Shown here: positions 28,989 to 39,413 of the stretch, in pieces | Numbering within the stretch: the first letter of the stretch is position 1 | Layout of the letters: every line of letters starts with the position of its first letter | From: an uncultured Bacteroidota bacterium | GTDB taxonomy: Bacteria > Bacteroidota > Bacteroidia > Chitinophagales > Chitinophagaceae | Reading direction: 5' to 3' | DNA: 64,000 bases | NCBI GenBank assembly: GCA_903926855.1 | Contig: CAIYKV010000105.1 | Location: 1 to 64,000, forward strand | Position numbers and translations under genes: made by a program | The notes under the pieces: model-generated | What the model saw: only the letters and a program-made list of their open reading frames with translations | Told to the model about the DNA's origin: nothing | The model's database searches: none

Positions 28989-31900
28989 ATGAGAAAATTA
29001 GTCACAATGTTATTGTGCACTGTGCTGGCTATCACGCAATTGGCAGCGCAGACGCGTACCGTAAAAGGTAAAATCTCTGATGAAAAGAATAATCCTTTGG
29101 GCAATGCAACAGTCGTTGTTAAAGGAACTACATCAGGTACTACTTCTGGTGCAGATGGTAGCTTTTCTATTAATGTACCCGCCAATGGAAAGATTTTGGT
29201 GATCAGTTCCCTGAATTTTATCAGTCAGGAGGTTTTGATTGGAAATAAAACAACCATCAGTGTTTCTTTGGAGTCTTCTTCAGAAAATCTTCAGGAAGTG
29301 GTTGTCGTGGGATATGGTACTCAAAAGAGATCTGAAGCCACTTCAGCCGTTTCTAACGTAAGTGGTGAAAAAGTAGCGAATGTTCCTTTGTCATCAGTAG
29401 ACCAGATTTTACAGGGTAAAGTTGCCGGTTTGCAATCGATTACTTCCAGTGGTCAGCCAGGTGCTAACCAGGCGGTAAGGATCAGAGGTATTGGCTCTTA
29501 TTCTGCATCCGCTCAACCTTTGTATGTTGTAGATGGTATACAAATTAATAGTGGTGATTTGTCTCGTGAAACGACAACCACAAACGTATTGGCTCAAATG
29601 AATCCGGATGATATCGAATCTGTTTCAGTGTTGAAAGATGCATCAGCTACCTCTATATATGGTGCAAGAGGTGCTAATGGTGTTATTGTAATTACCACTA
29701 AACATGGTAAAGCAGGTAAAACCCGCTTTAATGCTACTGCAGAAGTAGGAAGCAATTCTCCTGGAGATATACCTAAATTAGGAACACCAGTTAGAGCCAA
29801 CGATTGGTTAACTACTTTTAAAGAAGCGTATGCCAATGCGTACCTGATATCTAATCCTGCTGCTTCACTTGCTACAGCTCAGGCTGCCGCATTAACTGCA
29901 GCAAACAGTTATGGAGATGGAACTGTTGACACAGACTGGAAAAACCTCCTGTTAAGAACCGCACCTCAAAGCCAGTATAATATTTCTGCTTCCGGTGGAG
30001 ACGCTAAAACTCAGTTCTTCGTTTCAGGTGGTTATTTCAAACAAGTAGGTACTACTATTGGAGCAGATCTGACCAGATATTCAAGTGTGTTGAATTTGAC
30101 ACATATTGTAAGCCCTAAGATTAAATTCTCTCTTAGCTTACAACCTACGTACAGTCATCAAACAACCTTTATCAGTAACTCCAGTGCTTTTTCAAGTCCA
30201 ACTATGGAGTTCTATTTCGCAAGACCAACCATCAACCCATATAATGCCGATGGTACTTATAATATTGACAGAACCCAGTCTAAGAACTTTAATAACGTAT
30301 TCAATCCTTTATATGTAGTAGCGAATGATATCCACTCATTGGATAATTTTTCTACAGTTAGTAAGGGTGAATTGACGTATTCAATTCTTAGAAATCTGAA
30401 GTTTACTTCTTCTGTAGGTATGCAATACAATAACCTGGAAGAATATTACTATAATAACCCTAATCATGGTGATGGTGCTACTAGTAATGGTAGAGCCTAT
30501 GCTTATTATACCCGATATTTTCTGTATGATGTTACCAACCAGTTAAACTATCATGCTAATTTAACCAAGAGCAATGACCTTGCTTTGGATGCAACAGTAG
30601 CTTATGAAGGTATTTCATCAAAAGGATATTTTGTTTCTTCCGCTGCTCAGAACTTCCCGACTGCTTTGTTAACAGCTGAAGGAACAGCATCTGTTCCCAC
30701 AGTTGCTTCAAGCAGTGGGTCTAACTATACATTCGCTTCTTTGATTTCAAGAGCTTCTCTTAATTACAAAGGAAAATATATCATCAATGGTACTTTCCGT
30801 AGAGATGGTTCATCCAGATTTGCAGCAAGCAATGCATATGGTAATTTCCCTTCAGTAGGTATTGCCTGGAATGCAAGCAAAGAAAATTTCTTATCAGGTG
30901 TTAATTTTTTATCTGATCTGAAACTAAGAGCTTCTTATGGTACCTCCGGTAATGCGGAAGTAGGTAACTATGCTGCACGCCAATTATATGGGTTTGGCGC
31001 CAACTATAATAACCAGCCAGGTGGCGTGTTCAATGGTATCGGAAATACTGATCTTCAGTGGGAGCGTGCTATTATGACAGACGCAGGTATTGAAGCATCT
31101 GTATTAAAAAACAGACTGACCTTTATAGTAGATTATTACAATAAAAAAAGTGATAAGTTATTATTTGCTCAGCCTTTGTCATTAACAACAGGTTTTAGTA
31201 CCATCACCAAAAATATCGGAGCACTTGAAAATAAGGGGATAGAAATCACTATCAATGCAACTCCGATTTCAACTAAGAATTTTACCTGGGATCTGAGTTT
31301 CAACTTTACACATAATAAAAATACAGTTACTCAATTACCAGCTGGTCAAAAGCAGATCATCAATGGAGTTCAATATGTTGCGCCAGGTCACGATATCTAC
31401 GAGTATTATATGCGTGAGTGGGCTGGGGTAGACCCAACAACAGGTAACCCATTGTGGTTGGTTAACAATGGAGATAAAACCACAAAAACTACTAACTATG
31501 GTAATGCCGGTTTAGCTGTTCCTAATGCTTTAGCAGTGGCTACAGGTAAAAGTGCAAGTCCTAAATATTATGGTGGATTTTCAAACACTTTTACTTTCAA
31601 AGAATTTAGTGTTTCCGGTGATTTCTATTATAACTATGGTAATTACGTAAGGGATTCATGGGCTAACTACTTCAATGACGAAGTAAACCCTTCTTATGGT
31701 AAACTGGCTTCTGTATTAAACAGATGGCAAAAACCTGGTGATATTACAGATGTACCTAAATTGATTTATGGTACTACGAATACTTCATCTACCATAACCA
31801 ATGCACAGTCAAATGCAACTTCTACCAGATTCCTTTATAAAGGAGATTTCATCAGACTGAGAAATATTACGATAAGCTATAACGCAAATCCTAAACTGGT

Positions 31901-32072
31901 TAAGAATCTCAAATTGGCTTCTTTGAAATTCTATGTAAGAGGAACCAATCTTTGGACCAAAACATACGATCCAAGACTTCCATTTGATCCAGAGCAAGGT
32001 GTAAGTAGTCAATCTAACCTGAATATATTGTATAACAAATCAATAACCGCAGGTCTGAGCGTAGGCTTCTAA
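28989..32072 (+). CDS. SusC/RagA family TonB-linked outer membrane protein
   Basis: 1027 aa; carboxypeptidase-regulatory-like N-domain, 'VVVVGYGTQKRSEATSAVSNVSGEKV', 'GVIVITTKHGK', C-terminal aromatic 'GLSVGF'. Confidence 0.97.
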   Translation: MRKLVTMLLCTVLAITQLAAQTRTVKGKISDEKNNPLGNATVVVKGTTSGTTSGADGSFSINVPANGKILVISSLNFISQEVLIGNKTTISVSLESSSENLQEVVVVGYGTQKRSEATSAVSNVSGEKVANVPLSSVDQILQGKVAGLQSITSSGQPGANQAVRIRGIGSYSASAQPLYVVDGIQINSGDLSRETTTTNVLAQMNPDDIESVSVLKDASATSIYGARGANGVIVITTKHGKAGKTRFNATAEVGSNSPGDIPKLGTPVRANDWLTTFKEAYANAYLISNPAASLATAQAAALTAANSYGDGTVDTDWKNLLLRTAPQSQYNISASGGDAKTQFFVSGGYFKQVGTTIGADLTRYSSVLNLTHIVSPKIKFSLSLQPTYSHQTTFISNSSAFSSPTMEFYFARPTINPYNADGTYNIDRTQSKNFNNVFNPLYVVANDIHSLDNFSTVSKGELTYSILRNLKFTSSVGMQYNNLEEYYYNNPNHGDGATSNGRAYAYYTRYFLYDVTNQLNYHANLTKSNDLALDATVAYEGISSKGYFVSSAAQNFPTALLTAEGTASVPTVASSSGSNYTFASLISRASLNYKGKYIINGTFRRDGSSRFAASNAYGNFPSVGIAWNASKENFLSGVNFLSDLKLRASYGTSGNAEVGNYAARQLYGFGANYNNQPGGVFNGIGNTDLQWERAIMTDAGIEASVLKNRLTFIVDYYNKKSDKLLFAQPLSLTTGFSTITKNIGALENKGIEITINATPISTKNFTWDLSFNFTHNKNTVTQLPAGQKQIINGVQYVAPGHDIYEYYMREWAGVDPTTGNPLWLVNNGDKTTKTTNYGNAGLAVPNALAVATGKSASPKYYGGFSNTFTFKEFSVSGDFYYNYGNYVRDSWANYFNDEVNPSYGKLASVLNRWQKPGDITDVPKLIYGTTNTSSTITNAQSNATSTRFLYKGDFIRLRNITISYNANPKLVKNLKLASLKFYVRGTNLWTKTYDPRLPFDPEQGVSSQSNLNILYNKSITAGLSVGF

Positions 32073-32091
32073 ATCGTTAACCGTTAAAAAA

Positions 32092-33522
32092 ATGAGTATG
32101 AAATCAAAAATAAATATATATACGCTCCTGGTAGTAGCTGTTTCTTTGGTTGCATCATCCTGCACCAAAACCTACCTGGATCAAAAACCTACTACTTCGG
32201 TTTTGTTAAGCGATGCGATCAAAACAGAAGCCGATTTACTGGTAGCAACAACCGGTATGTATGGGTCACTTAGAAATACCGACTTATATGGTCGTACATT
32301 ACCTGTAAAGGGTGATTTGATGGCAGATAATACTTTTGTGATTACTGCTAATTCAGGTCGTTATATTTCTTTCAACACCTACATCTTTACCAATGCGGAT
32401 GCCTATGCATTGAATATGTGGACTGCAGGTTATGTAGCTATCAATAATGCCAATACAGTTATTGCCTATGGCTCAAAATTGACAGCTACCACCAATATCA
32501 ATCAATATTTAGGTGAAGCATACGCTACCCGTGCATTGATGCATTTTGAATTGGTTAGAAACTATGCACACCCTTATACAGTTGCACCTACCGATCCAGG
32601 TATTCCTATTGTAACAAGCTTTAATCAGAATGCATTGCCTTCACGTAATAGCATTAAAGATGTATATACCCAAATCATTGCTGATCTGGAAAAAGCATAT
32701 TCTTTGATGACTGTATACAGAGGCTCAGCTTATTTTTCTAAATATGCTGCACGTGCATTGGAAGCCAGGGTTTACCAAACAATGGGAGACTGGGCAAATG
32801 CAAAAACAACTGCCCTTGATGTAATTAATAACAGTGGTGTTACAATGGTTCCAAGTGCCTCATATGTTGGATATTGGAATAACCCTGCAGTTCAAACCAG
32901 CAGCAGCAAAAATGAAACCCTGTTTGAAGTTGCGAGTGATGTATCTAATAACAATGGTTTTGATCAGCTTGGATATATTTACCTGATCAGCGGTTATGGA
33001 GATATACTTGCTACATCTGATTTGTACAATTCATATTCAGCAACAGATGTCAGGAAGAACTTTATTACCCCTGGTACAAGAAGCGGTCAATCCGGTACAG
33101 CTTACCTGGTATTTAAATACCCCAATCCAGGTAATGCTACTGATAAAGATGATACCAAAGTGCTTCGTTTATCAGATATACTGCTGATTGCTGCAGAAGC
33201 TTACTATAATACAGCTGATCCTGTCAATGCCAATTTGTACCTGAATAAAGTGGCACAACAACGTGATCCTTCTTTTGCAGGTTGGGCAGATTCCGGCTCT
33301 CAGATTCTGGACGATATCTTAACTGAAAGAAGAAAAGAACTGGCTTTTGAAGGAAGCAGGTATTGGGATCTGGTGAGGTTACAAAGAAGCTTTACAAAAG
33401 TGTCTAACCAAAGTCCTGTAAACACGATTTCGGTAACACCTTCTAACACTTCTTTGATATTCCCAATTCCATTGACTGAGCTTAATGCAAATCCGAATAT
33501 TGCGCAAAATCCTGGTTACTAA
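32092..33522 (+). CDS. RagB/SusD family nutrient uptake outer membrane lipoprotein
   Basis: 476 aa; lipobox 'ASSC', 'YLDQKPTTSVLLSDAI', 'ERRKELAFEGSRYWDLVR', 'FPIPLTELNANPNIAQNPGY'. Confidence 0.97.
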   Translation: MSMKSKINIYTLLVVAVSLVASSCTKTYLDQKPTTSVLLSDAIKTEADLLVATTGMYGSLRNTDLYGRTLPVKGDLMADNTFVITANSGRYISFNTYIFTNADAYALNMWTAGYVAINNANTVIAYGSKLTATTNINQYLGEAYATRALMHFELVRNYAHPYTVAPTDPGIPIVTSFNQNALPSRNSIKDVYTQIIADLEKAYSLMTVYRGSAYFSKYAARALEARVYQTMGDWANAKTTALDVINNSGVTMVPSASYVGYWNNPAVQTSSSKNETLFEVASDVSNNNGFDQLGYIYLISGYGDILATSDLYNSYSATDVRKNFITPGTRSGQSGTAYLVFKYPNPGNATDKDDTKVLRLSDILLIAAEAYYNTADPVNANLYLNKVAQQRDPSFAGWADSGSQILDDILTERRKELAFEGSRYWDLVRLQRSFTKVSNQSPVNTISVTPSNTSLIFPIPLTELNANPNIAQNPGY

Positions 33523-33560
33523 TCAACCTGGTTGTATGATATAATATTCAAAAGTTTACC

Positions 33561-33595
33561 AAACCCCTTCAGTTATCTGAAGGGGTTTGGTTTTT
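33561..33595 (+). terminator. Rho-independent terminator of the SusC/SusD unit
   Basis: AAACCCCTTCAG-TTAT-CTGAAGGGGTTT followed by GGTTTTT. Confidence 0.92.
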
Positions 33596-33636
33596 GTGAA
33601 TATGTAAATGGATTCAGTTAATTTAGTAAAACAAAA

Positions 33637-34326
33637 ATGACGGGTATGAAGCAGCTAATTTTTTGCATAAGCTTTTTTTTGCTGAGCCTGGCAGTATCTG
33701 CTCAAGCAGATGATCATAAAGTGATTGATCGATCTGGTGAAAACGGAACCATTATGTATTTTTTCCAAAAGGAAGAGATACAGGGTTCTCAGTTTTTAAA
33801 AGATGATTGGATGAAAGCCGCATTATATGGTGACCGGGGTATTAAGTTTGAAAGCGCAAAAGTTAAGTTCGATAGCTATAATAATAAGTTCGTGTTTGAC
33901 AGACATGATACTACCTATGAATTATCATCAATGATATATACTTTGTATCTGTATCCAAACGAGGATGATACTGCCAAAAAAATTGTTTTCAAAAAGGGAT
34001 ATGCTATCAACAATAGGATTAATGCAAATAAATTTCTCCAGGTAATAGCAGAAGGGAAACTAAGTTTGTTGAAATATTATTCTAAAGATTTGGAAGAATA
34101 TACTGAATATGGGAATGCTACCAAATTCAAACGATTTAAAGATATGGAGCAATACTATGTTTTACAAAACGGCCAGTATTCTCCTATATCCATATCTCCT
34201 AAAAACCTGGAGAACCAGATGCAATCTAAATGGACAGAAGTGCAGGCTTATATGAAAAAAAACAATCTTTCCGCTAAAAATGAAAAAGACTGGGCTACAC
34301 TGATCAGTTATTATAACTCATTATAA
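33637..34326 (+). CDS. Hypothetical secreted protein
   Basis: 229 aa with signal peptide 'LIFCISFFLLSLAVSAQA'. Confidence 0.75.
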   Translation: MTGMKQLIFCISFFLLSLAVSAQADDHKVIDRSGENGTIMYFFQKEEIQGSQFLKDDWMKAALYGDRGIKFESAKVKFDSYNNKFVFDRHDTTYELSSMIYTLYLYPNEDDTAKKIVFKKGYAINNRINANKFLQVIAEGKLSLLKYYSKDLEEYTEYGNATKFKRFKDMEQYYVLQNGQYSPISISPKNLENQMQSKWTEVQAYMKKNNLSAKNEKDWATLISYYNSL

Positions 34327-34334
34327 GGTGCTTG

Positions 34335-34370
34335 AAAAAAAGCGATTTACCGATAGGTATACCGCTTTTT
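34335..34370. terminator. Bidirectional terminator between convergent genes
   Basis: AAAAAGCG...TTACC / GGTA...CGCTTTTT hairpin. Confidence 0.65.
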
Positions 34371-34386
34371 AAATATCAGTTTTATT

Positions 34387-35508
34387 TTATTTAAGTACTT
34401 CCTGTAATTTTTTCTCCAGTTCTTCTCCCCTTAGAGAAAAAGCAATGATTTTTCCTTGTGGATCAACCAGTACATTAAATGGTATCCCGTCAAATTTATA
34501 TAAAGGAACCATACTGCTTTCCCATTGTTTCAGATCACTTACATGTGTCCAGCTTAGATTATCATCCTTAATTGCTTTTACCCATTCGTCTTTGTCTTTA
34601 TCCAGCGATACACCAAGTATGGTAAAATTTTTATCCTTGAATTTATTATAGGCAGCTACTACATTTGGATTCTCTTTTCTGCATGGACCACACCAGCTTG
34701 CCCAGAAATCGACCAATACATATTTACCTTTCAGACTGCTCAAAAGAAATGGCTTACCATTTACATCGGGTAAATTGATTTCGGGGGCGAACTGGTTTAA
34801 TAAAGCATATTTCGGTGATTCGGGCTTTTGAACAGTTAATAGGCTTTTGATTTTTGCCAACCCACTGTGTTCTTTAAATTTATCAGCTGAGGAATTGGCT
34901 AATACCAAAACTTCTTCCTGACTCATGGTTCGGGATGCCATTCCAAGCGCATAATACCTCGCTGCCGGACTGGCTGATCCATTGATAAAATCGGTTACGA
35001 GTTTATTCATTTTCTTTAACAGATCATCTCTTTGTAAGCGTACTACTGTTATGGCACTATCGCTTGCTCTGAGTTTTTGTAGGGTATCTATCTGCATAAA
35101 AATGGAATATAGCGCAGAGTCTTTTTTGCGATAATCCTCGAATAACACATGTAAGCTTTCACTTGCCGGCGAGCCTTCGAGAGTGTATGCTTTGTATTGA
35201 GTGATATCCAAATCAAGTTTGATCGTATTATTATCATTCACAAGAAGTACATCCGGGCCATTTTCTACCACCAAACGGTAGAGACCTTCTTCTTTTCCGA
35301 TTGCGTGCAAATTGAAATCGCCGTTTTGCTGTATCGATCCGGAATCAAGAATTACCGGCTGTTCGCCACCAAAAGGCAATTCTTCAAGGAACACTTTTTT
35401 TGCAGGCGCATTTTGGATTTTTCCAGATACTGTAAAAGCTCCGTACTTTTTTTGCTGGCAGGAAATAAGGATACTTGTTAGGAAAAGAAACAGGAGTATT
35501 TTTTTCAT
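34387..35508 (-). CDS. TlpA/AhpC-TSA family thiol-disulfide oxidoreductase lipoprotein with N-terminal DUF4369-like domain
   Basis: 373 aa; lipobox 'LISC', 'LVDFWASWCGPCRKENP' CxxC motif. Confidence 0.92.
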   Translation of the reverse strand: MKKILLFLFLTSILISCQQKKYGAFTVSGKIQNAPAKKVFLEELPFGGEQPVILDSGSIQQNGDFNLHAIGKEEGLYRLVVENGPDVLLVNDNNTIKLDLDITQYKAYTLEGSPASESLHVLFEDYRKKDSALYSIFMQIDTLQKLRASDSAITVVRLQRDDLLKKMNKLVTDFINGSASPAARYYALGMASRTMSQEEVLVLANSSADKFKEHSGLAKIKSLLTVQKPESPKYALLNQFAPEINLPDVNGKPFLLSSLKGKYVLVDFWASWCGPCRKENPNVVAAYNKFKDKNFTILGVSLDKDKDEWVKAIKDDNLSWTHVSDLKQWESSMVPLYKFDGIPFNVLVDPQGKIIAFSLRGEELEKKLQEVLK

Positions 35509-35555
35509 GATGATTTGTTTACTTACCTGCCCGGTAGATGGGAGGAATATGGATA

Positions 35556-37001
35556 TTACTTGTTTAATTTTTGTTCTAATATTTGTGTTACCAGCTTAGG
35601 ATCTGCTTTACCCTTACTTCTTTTTTTTACTTCGCCCACAAACAATCCTATCAATCCTTTTTTGCCTTTTTGGTATTCGCTTATTTTATCCGGCATAGCT
35701 TCTATTACTTGATTTACCCAGTTTTCCAGTTCAGTTGTATCGCTTGTTTGCACTAACTCTAATTGCTCTGCAATAATTATTGGAGGGCGATTATCAGTAA
35801 AAAGCAATGGCAATATCTTTGAAGACGCTGCAGAAAAGCTAACCTTACCATCTTCTACCAGGTTAATTAATTCTGCCAGTATATTTGGAGTTAGTGAAAT
35901 GGATTCAAATGTTAAACCCGTTTCGTTCAGGTATTGGCGTAATGGACCCAGAATCCAGTTGGTAAGGGCTTTATAATGTGTTGTGAAGGGGATCACTGAT
36001 TCGAAATATGCAGCAGTGATTTTTTCATCACATAACTGACTGGCATCATAATCATTTAACCCAAATGTAGTTTGGTATTTAGCCGTCAGCTCATTTGGAA
36101 GAGCCGGTAATGACTGTTTGATTTGATGTACAAATTCGTCGGTTATATGAAACGGAGCGAGATCCGGATCGGGGAAATACCGGTAATCATTCGCTTCTTC
36201 TTTATCCCTGATTGCAAAAGTGGTATCTGTGGCAGCATCAAAACTGCGGGTTTGTTGTTGAACCTTTCCACCACTTTCAACGAGGGCTATCATTCGGTCA
36301 ATTTCGTATTCAATGGCTTTTTTTACATTTCGGATTGAATTCAGGTTCTTTACTTCAACTTTGGTTCCTAACCGAGTTTCTCCTTTTAGCCTGATGGAGA
36401 TATTGGCATCACATCTCAAACTGCCTTCTTCCATATTCCCATCACAGATACCAATCCATCTTACCAGTCTCCTTACTTCTGTAACATATTGCCAGGCTTC
36501 TTCAGCAGAAAATAAGTCTGGTTCCGTAACAATTTCAACGAGTGGTGTGCCGGCGCGATTCAAATCAATACAGGTAAAATCAGCATTCAGATCATGAATA
36601 CTCTTACCTGCATCCTCCTCCATATGTATTCGGTTAAGACTGATGTTCCGTTTACCCGAAGCCGTTTTGATGGTTATGAATCCCCCTTTACAAATAGGAG
36701 TGGTATGTTGTGAAATTTGGTACCCTTTTGGTAAATCGGGATAGAAATAATTTTTTCTTGCAAAATAATTATCATTTTCTATAGCACAATTACAAGCCAG
36801 TCCTAAGCGTATTGCATATTCAACCGCCTTTTTATTGGTTTTGGGTAAGGTACCCGGATGTCCCATGGTTATTGGACTGATATGTGTGTTGGGCTCTGCT
36901 CCAAATGCAGTACTATCACCACAAAACAACTTTGAGGCTGTTGCCAGTTGCGCATGTACTTCCAGCCCTATTACTGCTTCGTATTGATTACTGCCTGCCA
37001 T
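35556..37001 (-). CDS. gatB: Asp-tRNA(Asn)/Glu-tRNA(Gln) amidotransferase subunit B
   Basis: 481 aa; 'YEAVIGLEVHAQL', 'FYPDLPKGYQISQ', 'DLNRAGTPLVEIVTEPD', 'RSFDAATDTT'. Confidence 0.97.
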   Translation of the reverse strand: MAGSNQYEAVIGLEVHAQLATASKLFCGDSTAFGAEPNTHISPITMGHPGTLPKTNKKAVEYAIRLGLACNCAIENDNYFARKNYFYPDLPKGYQISQHTTPICKGGFITIKTASGKRNISLNRIHMEEDAGKSIHDLNADFTCIDLNRAGTPLVEIVTEPDLFSAEEAWQYVTEVRRLVRWIGICDGNMEEGSLRCDANISIRLKGETRLGTKVEVKNLNSIRNVKKAIEYEIDRMIALVESGGKVQQQTRSFDAATDTTFAIRDKEEANDYRYFPDPDLAPFHITDEFVHQIKQSLPALPNELTAKYQTTFGLNDYDASQLCDEKITAAYFESVIPFTTHYKALTNWILGPLRQYLNETGLTFESISLTPNILAELINLVEDGKVSFSAASSKILPLLFTDNRPPIIIAEQLELVQTSDTTELENWVNQVIEAMPDKISEYQKGKKGLIGLFVGEVKKRSKGKADPKLVTQILEQKLNK

Positions 37002-37052
37002 ACTACTGCAAAAATAGCTTTCCTGAGGCAGAGGCGAATGGTAAAAATAAAT

Positions 37053-38066
37053 TTAGAGGGAAAGTATTTTTTTAAGGTCGTCATCCGAAACAGTTAGAAG
37101 ACCTGCTGGGGGTAAACGTTTGGTGAGTTCTTTCCAGTTATTATCTGTGTTGAATACATATTTCAGCATGAGCAGGGCTTTGCCCATCTGTTTATTATTG
37201 GCCAGGGTAATTGCCGTCCAGTATTGCATTTCAAGGTTTCCCGGGAATAACTTCATAGCGGCATTGTATTCAGACATAGCAGCGTTGATATCATTTTTAT
37301 CGGTGGCCAGATTGGTATTATGCATTTGCTCATATGCCAGATCACCACTATTCATATGTTCATAGGCCAGTTGTACCATGTATAATCGTCGAAGTTCCTG
37401 AAGGGGCTGGGAACTATCATCTACTCGCAGATCTACGGTTTTATTATTCCAGCTTTCCATGATTCGGCCAGGAACAACGGTTAGTGCTGCAGATTGCATA
37501 CCTCGTATATCGCCACCTGCTTTTTGAGCAGCTTCCAAGGCTAGTAATATTCTTTCTACAAAAGGTTTGCCGGCACTATGCTCATAGGCTTTTGCCATGT
37601 ATTCACAAACAGAATCACTCAGCATCATATTACTCTGAACGCTAAACCCCCTTCCTTTTACATGCTTGGCTACCTGGATACAGTTTTTACCAGTATGGGC
37701 TGCAACATTTCCTTTACTATCTATAATAGCGATCTGCCTGAGTTGGCGGCCGCTGTCTATTTTTGTAAGGCTATCCAGGGCTTCCTGTGCAGTATATCCT
37801 TTTCTAAGCAGTGCCAATGCTCTTGGACCATATGATTTATCAACGAAAGATTGTGTTGCCACGGCTCCCACACCAGCTTCTGCCCAGGGAACAGTAGTTC
37901 CCACCCCAAACCAATGACTTTGTACGGCAATGGCCATATCACCGGTTTTTTCGTCCCGGGCCACAATGGAAAAAGTATGTACCAAGGGTTGTTTGATTGA
38001 GTATACCTTTTGAGCCTGGGCTATAACCGCTGAGAGGATAAATAATAAAAAGAGACTTCTTTTCAT
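37053..38066 (-). CDS. DUF1028 (Ntn-hydrolase-like) secreted protein
   Basis: 'HTFSIVARDEKTGDMAIAVQSHWFGVGTTVPWAEAGVGAVATQSFVDKSYGPRAL'; internal ATG at 38066 (MKRSLFLLFILSAVIAQA) preferred over 38135. Confidence 0.88.
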   Translation of the reverse strand: MKRSLFLLFILSAVIAQAQKVYSIKQPLVHTFSIVARDEKTGDMAIAVQSHWFGVGTTVPWAEAGVGAVATQSFVDKSYGPRALALLRKGYTAQEALDSLTKIDSGRQLRQIAIIDSKGNVAAHTGKNCIQVAKHVKGRGFSVQSNMMLSDSVCEYMAKAYEHSAGKPFVERILLALEAAQKAGGDIRGMQSAALTVVPGRIMESWNNKTVDLRVDDSSQPLQELRRLYMVQLAYEHMNSGDLAYEQMHNTNLATDKNDINAAMSEYNAAMKLFPGNLEMQYWTAITLANNKQMGKALLMLKYVFNTDNNWKELTKRLPPAGLLTVSDDDLKKILSL

Positions 38067-38213
38067 AATGGATAGTTGATAGCCTGGTTTCCTGTGGAGG
38101 AACCCAACAGAACAAGAACGTTCACTTGTTATCAAATGTTGTGATACGGCTACTAATCATGAGCTGTTTTTTAGGTTATTTTTTTGCCTAAAGGGGCATA
38201 TATGTAAAAGAAA

Positions 38214-38235
38214 ACCGCGCCAGGAATGGCGCGGT
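38214..38235 (-). terminator. Rho-independent terminator of the PDZ protein gene
   Basis: ACCGCGCC-AGGAAT-GGCGCGGT; minus-strand readout followed by TTTCTTTTAC. Confidence 0.8.
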
Positions 38236-38292
38236 GAACACATGAGAAAAATCAAAAAAAGATAGAATTACGACAATACCACCCCATTACTA

Positions 38293-39252
38293 CTACAGGT
38301 CGGCTGTTTTTATTTTTTTAGGAAATTTTATATCGACAGTCTGGGTTTTTCCATTACGTTGAAAACTGATCTTAATCGTCTCGCCTTCTTTCCAGCTTCT
38401 GAGTTTTTCTTTCAGATCATCAACTGAGTCAACAATATTGCCATTGATTTCTGTAATAATATCGTCTTTCAGGAAACCGGCTTTAGCGGCGGGAGAATCA
38501 TTATTTACTTCTATTATTTTAACCCCTTTCCCTTCTTCCATATCCTGGATTTCAACACCTAGTCTGGGTTTAGTAGTATAATGGATATCCATGTTCTGCA
38601 GGCCTTTTAGTTCAGGCATATTGAAATTAAAATCATCCCCATTGAATGTAAAAGATTGCAATCCTGTATCCGGATTTTTTCCGAGAGTAGCTGTGGTGGT
38701 GGCTTCTTTGCCATTACGTAAATAAGTAACCAAAACTTTATCACCCGGCTGATGGTCGCCAATGGCATTATAAAGATCCTGGCTGTTTTCAATCGTATGC
38801 TTGTCACCCAAACGGATAATAATATCATCTTTTTGTAATCCGGCTTTCTCTGCCGGACTATTCTTATTTACGGAAGTAATTCTGGCACCCCTTTCATCTT
38901 TTTCCGATACCACACCTAATAGGGCCCGGTTAGAGGGGCTTACCTGTAAGTCACGCAGCATTTTCATACCTCCCATTTGGGCAATCTGGGCTTTGATTTT
39001 CGGCATGATGGGCCCAATCTCTTTGTTACTGAGTACCTGGATATCGGCATCTTTCAGCTCATCCAATGGCTTTCCATTTACCGTAATCTTATCTCCGTCT
39101 ATCACAATGGTTAATTTTTCATCTGTTCCTTTCTTTTTTCGGATAGTGATGCTTTCCTCTTTTTCCTTTTTAGGGGCCTCGGTGGTTTGTGCACCGGCAG
39201 ATAGGGTAATGCCTAATCCCAGTAAAGCAAGGGAGGTTATTTTTGGTTTCAT
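38293..39252 (-). CDS. Secreted protein with two PDZ domains, no protease domain
   Basis: 319 aa; 'ARITSVNKNSPAEKAGLQKDDIIIRLGD' and 'VKIIEVNNDSPAAKAGFLKDDIITEINGN'. Confidence 0.88.
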   Translation of the reverse strand: MKPKITSLALLGLGITLSAGAQTTEAPKKEKEESITIRKKKGTDEKLTIVIDGDKITVNGKPLDELKDADIQVLSNKEIGPIMPKIKAQIAQMGGMKMLRDLQVSPSNRALLGVVSEKDERGARITSVNKNSPAEKAGLQKDDIIIRLGDKHTIENSQDLYNAIGDHQPGDKVLVTYLRNGKEATTTATLGKNPDTGLQSFTFNGDDFNFNMPELKGLQNMDIHYTTKPRLGVEIQDMEEGKGVKIIEVNNDSPAAKAGFLKDDIITEINGNIVDSVDDLKEKLRSWKEGETIKISFQRNGKTQTVDIKFPKKIKTADL

Positions 39253-39413
39253 GGCGAAGATTTTGATGATGTACGAATAGTTTAGTAGATTAAAAGTAGT
39301 GACTTTTTTAAATACGAAGGTCTTCGGAAATGTTAAAAAAGGTTAATAAATTTGGATGGGAAATAGCCAAAAGATAAGGGGGCCAAAATCGGGTTTAGCA
39401 ATATATTTTAGTA

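Noticed and set aside
38801-39280. 159-aa plus-strand ORF opposite the PDZ protein
   Set aside because: Antisense to a gene with two clear PDZ domains; no independent support.
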